From JBMOLL01 sp049325415 (GTDB lineage Bacteria; Bacteroidota; Bacteroidia; Bacteroidales; GCA-2748055): a DNA stretch of 17,998 nucleotides. Below are positions 13,742-17,998 of the stretch, in pieces; the stretch's first letter is position 1; every line of letters starts with the position of its first letter. The notes under the pieces were generated by a model. That model saw only the letters and a program-made list of their open reading frames with translations, did no database searches and was not told the origin of the DNA. The translations under genes were made by a program, and so were the position numbers. The stretch lies in NCBI GenBank assembly GCA_049325415.1, contig JBMOLL010000027.1, positions 1 to 17,998 of the forward strand, given 5' to 3'.

Positions 13742-15334
13742 TCAACCCTCCCGTTTTCTGCGAAGCGCGGTTTGAATACACTCCCTCTGTGAAATGATCA
13801 CTGAAATGCCCCTGTATGCCAGCTCTTCAGCAATAATATCCGTGTTCTCCCGGTGATTTTTCCTCAGGGGATTGATCACGCGCACATGCTCCGGATCAAC
13901 GCCCAGGCCGGTACAGATCGAATAAAGCCGGTTCGTTGCATGGGACTTCTGCCCCCCTGTCATTCCAGTCGTGGAATTATCGGAAATAATTACGGTAAGC
14001 GGACTGTTTTCAAGAATGGCATCAAGTAAACCGGTCATCCCTGAATGGGTAAAGGTCGAGTCGCCAATCACCGCAACAGCGGGCTGAAGTCCCGCATCGA
14101 CCGCTCCCTTTGCCATGGTGACTGAGGCCCCCATGTCGACACAGGAATTGATGGCGTTATAGGGAGGAAGTGCTCCGAGGGTATAACAGCCGATATCGGA
14201 AAATACCCGGCCGGGACCGTAGGGCTCAAGTGCCTCATTGAGTGCGTTGTACATGTCGATATGGCTGCATCCCTTACACAGGGCCGGGGGCCGGTTTACG
14301 ACCAGGCCGGGAACCTCCATCCCCTGTTTATCAACCGGTAGAAATGCTTTTTCCACCAGCAGGGGTGTGAGTTCACCGTCCCTTGGGAGGGTGCCGTCGA
14401 GTCGCCCGTGCACCGTAAATTTGTTTTGAAGCATGCCGGTCATCGCTTCCTCAATCATAGGGTAGCCTTCCTCGATGACAAACAATTCCCCGACCTCGCC
14501 GGCCATTTCACTGATCCATTCCTTTGGAACCGGGTACTGGGAAATCTTGATCAGCGGATAATCAAAACCATGCCTGTTGGCCGCCTCTCTGTAGTAATTG
14601 TATGCAATCCCTGCAACAATAATCCCCCGGCTCAGGTCCTTTCCAGGCTCCCGTCTGTTCAGACCGGAGCCTGAAGCGTCCATTTCCAGGATGGTCTGGT
14701 CGGCCAGGAGCTTTTTATATCTTTTGCGGGCAAAGGCAGGCAGGAGAATAAACTGCTTCAGATCGCCGGGCAGCCTGAGTTCATTTTGTGCCCGGGCAGG
14801 TTCTGTGTTGATACCTGACCGTGAATGCGCCAGTCGGGTGGTTATCCTGAGAAGCACCGGAAGACCTGTTCTTTCGGAAAGATCAAAAGCATAGCGCGTC
14901 ATATCATAAGCTTCCTGCTGATCGGAGGGCTCAATAACGGGAAGCAGACTGAATTTTCCGTAGAAGCGCGAATCCTGCTCATTCTGGGATGAATGCATTG
15001 AAGGATCATCGGCTGCGACCACGACAAGTCCGCCATTCACCCCCGTAATTGCCGTATTGACAAAGGCATCGGCAGCCACGTTCAGTCCGACATGCTTCAT
15101 ACAGACCAGGGCGCGTTTCCCGGCATAGGACATGCCGATAGCCGCTTCCATTGCTGTTTTTTCGTTGGCTGACCAATCAGACCGGACCTTTTTTTCCCGC
15201 CCGGGAGCTGATTTCTGAATATATTCCGTAATCTCTGTGGATGGGGTGCCCGGATATGCATATACGCCGGAGATCCCGGCATCAATGGCACCCTGGGCTA
15301 TAGCTTCATCCCCCAAAAGAACTTTTTTTGACAT
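13742..15334 (-). CDS. iorA: Indolepyruvate:ferredoxin oxidoreductase, alpha subunit (short form without ferredoxin domain)
   Basis: The thiamine-diphosphate-binding catalytic subunit, 530 residues. The N-terminal pyruvate:ferredoxin oxidoreductase-like domain begins GDEAIAQGAIDAG and has AYPGTPSTEITEYI at about 26-39. A CKGCSHIDMYNAL motif sits near residue 353. The ThDP/Mg2+ motif GDSTFTHSGMTGLLDAI...NS is at about 420-450. The protein ends RECIQTALRRKREG, where many IorA proteins continue into a C-terminal 2[4Fe-4S] ferredoxin domain. No Cys cluster follows in any frame of the 37-bp gap before iorB, so the domain is absent rather than frameshifted. The promoter candidate is a perfect TATTTTTG box 20 bp upstream of the ATG. 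The partner ferredoxin must be encoded elsewhere. Confidence 0.93.
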   Translation of the reverse strand: MSKKVLLGDEAIAQGAIDAGISGVYAYPGTPSTEITEYIQKSAPGREKKVRSDWSANEKTAMEAAIGMSYAGKRALVCMKHVGLNVAADAFVNTAITGVNGGLVVVAADDPSMHSSQNEQDSRFYGKFSLLPVIEPSDQQEAYDMTRYAFDLSERTGLPVLLRITTRLAHSRSGINTEPARAQNELRLPGDLKQFILLPAFARKRYKKLLADQTILEMDASGSGLNRREPGKDLSRGIIVAGIAYNYYREAANRHGFDYPLIKISQYPVPKEWISEMAGEVGELFVIEEGYPMIEEAMTGMLQNKFTVHGRLDGTLPRDGELTPLLVEKAFLPVDKQGMEVPGLVVNRPPALCKGCSHIDMYNALNEALEPYGPGRVFSDIGCYTLGALPPYNAINSCVDMGASVTMAKGAVDAGLQPAVAVIGDSTFTHSGMTGLLDAILENSPLTVIISDNSTTGMTGGQKSHATNRLYSICTGLGVDPEHVRVINPLRKNHRENTDIIAEELAYRGISVIISQRECIQTALRRKREG

Positions 15335-15354
15335 ACTTAGATTTTTTATGCTGC

Positions 15355-15362
15355 CAAAAATA
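15355..15362 (-). promoter_or_regulatory. -7 promoter element of the iorA-iorB-DUF4301 operon
   Basis: On the minus strand TATTTTTG matches the Bacteroidota -7 consensus TAnnTTTG perfectly and lies 20 bp upstream of the iorA ATG, in the 68-bp gap behind the yjbQ-like gene. A -33 TTTG partner is not evident. Confidence 0.5.
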
Positions 15363-15402
15363 GGGAAAAAGTTACAGGCCGTTTGTATTGTATAACATGG
15401 AC

Positions 15403-15813
15403 TCAGGACAGGACTGTCATGACAATTTTCCTGCTCCCTCCGTGATTCCTGAACTCACAGAGATAGATGCCCTGCCAGGTACCCAGGTTCAACCTGCCGC
15501 GGGTAACCGGTATCCATATGCCCTGACCAAAAAGTGAGGATTTAATATGTGCAGGCATATCGTCGGCACCTTCAAGCAGGTGTTCGTAAACAGGGTCATT
15601 CTCCGGGATCAGTTTCGAAATAAATGCTTCAAAATCGCTCCTTACAGTGGGATCGGCGTTTTCGTTGAGTGTCAGCGCTGCCGATGTATGTCTGACAAAC
15701 AGGTGTACCATCCCGGTCTCCGGCAATTCATCTGCCTTCGAAATGATATGTGATGTTATCAGGTGGAATCCCCGGGGAAAGGGCGGAAGTGAAAACTCTT
15801 TCTGTGTGATCAT
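15403..15813 (-). CDS. YjbQ/UPF0047 family protein (secondary thiamine-phosphate synthase enzyme family)
   Basis: A small cytoplasmic enzyme of 136 residues, the usual size for the YjbQ family. Some members show weak thiamine-phosphate synthase activity, and the physiological role is unsettled. Hallmarks are VHLFVRHTSAALTLNENADPTVRSDFE in the middle and GRLNLGTWQGIYLCEF near the end. In place of the common acidic residue after EF (EFD) it has FRNHGG. The start is the ATG at 15813 (MITQKEFSLPPF). The frame stays open 36 codons further upstream but runs into the divergent gene and adds no family sequence. It lies 68 bp upstream of iorA, a thiamine-diphosphate enzyme gene, on the same strand. 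Confidence 0.88.
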   Translation of the reverse strand: MITQKEFSLPPFPRGFHLITSHIISKADELPETGMVHLFVRHTSAALTLNENADPTVRSDFEAFISKLIPENDPVYEHLLEGADDMPAHIKSSLFGQGIWIPVTRGRLNLGTWQGIYLCEFRNHGGSRKIVMTVLS

Positions 15814-15888
15814 CTGGATTTCGCTTGCTAAGTGTTGTAAAATTAGCCCAATATTGCTCCCCGGCAGTGGAAAAACCTTTTTTTTCTC

Positions 15889-15896
15889 TATTTTTA
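15889..15896 (+). promoter_or_regulatory. Candidate -7 element for the CarboxypepD_reg-like gene
   Basis: TATTTTTA differs from TAnnTTTG at the last base and lies 24 bp before the ATG at 15921. The start codon is preceded by AGGGG at 15911-15915, which is purine-rich for this genome and may act as a Shine-Dalgarno sequence. Confidence 0.35.
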
Positions 15897-15920
15897 CGCG
15901 TTTCAAATAAAGGGGAATCA

Positions 15921-16601
15921 ATGAGGTATTCAGGGCTGATAATTCTGCTGGTCATAATGGCATTTCCCGCTTTCCTCGGGGCACAGCAAAGTGATCCCGA
16001 CAAGCTGATCCAGTTTTCGGGCATGGTCAGGAACCTGCAGCACAGGCCTCTGGCCTATGTAAACATCGTCGATATCAGCAGCCGGAGAGGCACCACCGCC
16101 GATCCGAGGGGTATATTTTCCTTTATTGTGGGTCCGGGGGATACGGTTATGTTCAGCTATATGGGTTACAAGCCTACCATACATATTATTCCCGATACAC
16201 TGGATGTACAGCAATATCCGGCAGATATTTTCCTGGTCAGCGACACCTTTCAGCTGGCAGAGGTAAGGATCTACCCCTGGAAGACCTATGAAGAATTCAG
16301 GGAGGCCTTTATTGCCCTGGATCTTCCCGATGATGATGAACAGAGGGCCTACCGGAATATCGCTCTCATCAAAACCCAGATCCGGATGAATGATCCGGGC
16401 CCCAATCCTTCAGTAAATTTCCGGGAAGTGATGAAACAGCAGTCAAATCAACTCTATACCGCAGGGCAGACGCCCTACTACACAATCTTCGATCCCCTTC
16501 GCTGGGCTGAATTCTTTGAAGCATTGAAAAGAGGCGATTTCAGAAACAAGCGTACGGAGGAAGACCCGGATGAAAAGAAAATCTCGGTCCCCTATTACTG
16601 A
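15921..16601 (+). CDS. Secreted CarboxypepD_reg-like (carboxypeptidase-regulatory-like) domain protein
   Basis: A 226-residue exported protein. The start is ATG 15921, giving the signal peptide MRYSGLIILLVIMAFPAFLGAQQ (cleavage about residue 21). The open frame 32 codons upstream is non-coding sequence facing yjbQ. Residues about 32-105 form a beta-sandwich of the CarboxypepD_reg-like type (QFSGMVRNLQHRPLAYVNIVDISSRRGTTADPRGIFSFIVGPGDTVMFSYMGYKP), the domain also found at the N-terminus of SusC-like receptors. After AEVRIYPW (114-120) comes a charged helical region (EEFREAFIALDLPDDDEQRAYRNIA) with no barrel. It precedes a TonB-dependent receptor gene by 64 bp, so the two are probably expressed together. 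A periplasmic accessory role is inferred. Confidence 0.82.
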   Translation: MRYSGLIILLVIMAFPAFLGAQQSDPDKLIQFSGMVRNLQHRPLAYVNIVDISSRRGTTADPRGIFSFIVGPGDTVMFSYMGYKPTIHIIPDTLDVQQYPADIFLVSDTFQLAEVRIYPWKTYEEFREAFIALDLPDDDEQRAYRNIALIKTQIRMNDPGPNPSVNFREVMKQQSNQLYTAGQTPYYTIFDPLRWAEFFEALKRGDFRNKRTEEDPDEKKISVPYY

Positions 16602-16665
16602 GAATAGGCCTGTATCGCACAATTTATTCCCGTATTCCGAGTTAATATATGTTAAAAATCTCCTG

Positions 16666-17998
16666 ATGAACAGAGCAGCACTGATGGTCCTGTTTTTCCT
16701 TTTATCCCTGCTTCCCGCGATAGGACAGGAAAGTTCTGTGGTATTTGGTTTTGTCAAAGACAGCCTGGATCAACCCGTCAGCCTGGCCAATGTAACCCTG
16801 CTCGGAACCCAGGTCGGAACCATGACTAATGAAGCAGGCTATTTCGAACTGAATGTTCCTGCTGAAAAATCCTATACCCTGGTGTTTTCCTGCGTAGGCT
16901 ATCGTTCACAGCAATATGCTCTCAAACTGGAAGCAAATGAACGTAAACGGTGGGATGCGGTCATGGTCACTGATATCAATGCCCTGCAGGAAGTGTCGGT
17001 CAGTGTCAGGCAGGAACGGGCCAGTAATTTTACCCGTATTGATGTGGAAAGCCTGAACTATGTCCCAAGCACTGGTGGGAAAGTTGAGGCCGTAATCAAA
17101 TCTCAGGCCGGTGTAAGCTCAAATAACGAATTGAGTTCCCAGTATTCGGTCAGGGGAGGAAATTTTGATGAGAATCTCGTCTATGTAAACGACATGGAGA
17201 TCTACCGGCCATTTTTGGTGAGGTCGGGACAACAGGAAGGTCTGAGTTTTCTGAATTCAGACCTCGTTTCATCCATAAAGTTTTCAGCAGGTGGCTTCAG
17301 TTCCATGTACGGCGACCGCATGGCCTCTGCCCTTGATATTACTTACAAAACTCCCCGTACCTTTGGTGGCTCTGCCTCCCTCAGTCTTCTCGGAGCTTCA
17401 GCACACCTCGAGGGAGCCACGCCGGATCAACGTCTGTCCTTTCTAGCAGGCTATCGCTATAAAACGACATCCTATCTTCTGAATACCCTGGAAACCAAGG
17501 GGGATTACAAACCTCAGTTTTCTGATTTTCAAACACTTGTAACATATCATTTTAATAAGAAAATCAGCCTTTCTTTCCTGGGAAACTACAGTTCAAACAT
17601 CTATCGTTTCATACCCAAGGAAAGGGAGACCGAATTCGGAACAAAGGACATCCCCCTGAACCTGAAAATCTATTACGACGGTCAGGAGATCGATCGTTTC
17701 GCCACCTATCTTGGTGCTTTTTCCCTGGTCATCAGGCCGGTAAAGGAGATGACCCTGAAATTCATTGCCTCAGGGTTCCGGACCTCTGAAGAAGAGACCT
17801 TTGACATTCAGGGCCAGTACCTCATCAACGAGCTCGACAACACCATTGGCTCTGATACCTACGGTGACAGTATTCTGAATATCGGTATCGGCACGATGAT
17901 CAACCATGCCCGGAACTACCTGGACGCCTATGTGGTATCCGGCTCACATATTGGAAGTTACAGCAGTGGTCCCCACCAGCTCAGATGGGGACTCAAAT
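16666..17998 (+). CDS. TonB-dependent outer-membrane receptor, 3' end outside window
   Basis: 444 residues of a SusC/TonB-dependent receptor-like protein are visible and the frame is open at the window end. The ATG at 16666 gives the signal peptide MNRAALMVLFFLLSLLPAIG, cleaved before Q21. Residues about 25-100 are a CarboxypepD_reg-like domain (VVFGFVKDSLDQPVSLANVTL, then TMTNEAGYFELNV and VFSCVGYRSQ). The plug domain follows from about 120, with the typical YSVRGGNFDENLVYVNDMEIYRP (160-182) and FSAGGFSSMYGDRMASALDI (206-225). Barrel strands begin after that. It imports an unknown large or scarce ligand with energy from TonB-ExbBD. No SusD-like partner is seen in the window, so it may belong to the non-SusC receptors of Bacteroidota. 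Confidence 0.88.
   Translation, partial: MNRAALMVLFFLLSLLPAIGQESSVVFGFVKDSLDQPVSLANVTLLGTQVGTMTNEAGYFELNVPAEKSYTLVFSCVGYRSQQYALKLEANERKRWDAVMVTDINALQEVSVSVRQERASNFTRIDVESLNYVPSTGGKVEAVIKSQAGVSSNNELSSQYSVRGGNFDENLVYVNDMEIYRPFLVRSGQQEGLSFLNSDLVSSIKFSAGGFSSMYGDRMASALDITYKTPRTFGGSASLSLLGASAHLEGATPDQRLSFLAGYRYKTTSYLLNTLETKGDYKPQFSDFQTLVTYHFNKKISLSFLGNYSSNIYRFIPKERETEFGTKDIPLNLKIYYDGQEIDRFATYLGAFSLVIRPVKEMTLKFIASGFRTSEEETFDIQGQYLINELDNTIGSDTYGDSILNIGIGTMINHARNYLDAYVVSGSHIGSYSSGPHQLRWGLK

Noticed and set aside
15814..15921. A 36-codon N-terminal extension of the YjbQ-like protein
   Set aside because: YjbQ members are about 136-140 residues and start at the equivalent of the ATG at 15813. The extension overlaps the divergent promoter region and has no family sequence.

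Overview
The window looks like chromosomal DNA of a Bacteroidota organism, most likely an anaerobic, fermentative member of the Bacteroidales or a close relative. The support is a TonB-dependent receptor with a CarboxypepD_reg-like N-terminus, a DUF4301 protein, a porin/lipoprotein pair, butyrate kinase and indolepyruvate:ferredoxin oxidoreductase. Start codons mostly lack Shine-Dalgarno sequences, and several promoters carry the Bacteroidota -7 box TAnnTTTG. A run of ten Ns at 10947-10956 shows that this is a draft or metagenome scaffold. No rRNA, tRNA, CRISPR array, insertion sequence or phage gene was seen.

Layout: 1-774 is the 3' part of butyrate kinase (+). It converges on an SDR oxidoreductase (-). 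A small secreted, barrel-like hypothetical protein (+) and a SlyD-like FKBP isomerase with a His/Cys tail (+) follow. The isomerase overlaps by 7 bp the end of a nitrilase-family omega-amidase (-). Next is a membrane-anchored hypothetical protein (-) whose reading frame is broken by one in-frame TGA and then continues for 112 codons.

4974-11607 is a phosphate block. A PhoB-like regulator (-) and a PiT transporter fused to a PhoU-like domain (+) diverge from a shared 296-bp spacer. A second, paralogous PhoB-like regulator (-) converges on PiT across a strong bidirectional terminator. An OprO/OprP-like porin (+) and a beta-helix lipoprotein (+) follow as a tight pair. Upstream of PiT, of the first regulator and of the porin I see runs of TTNANN-like hexamers repeated at exactly 11 bp. 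Each run ends 8-9 bp before a -7 box. This is the architecture of a Pho box, and it suggests a local phosphate-starvation regulon covering uptake across the outer and inner membranes with an autoregulated controller. It is the most interesting signal in the window.

11610-15813 holds a minus-strand group: yjbQ-like, iorA, iorB and DUF4301, with iorB and DUF4301 one base apart. IorA ends just where its ferredoxin domain would normally begin. From 15921 (+) come a secreted CarboxypepD_reg-like protein and a TonB-dependent receptor that runs off the window.

Coding density is very high. Several convergent gene pairs touch or overlap. The only long non-coding stretches are the two regulatory spacers at 5679-5974 and 8984-9275, both just under 300 bp.
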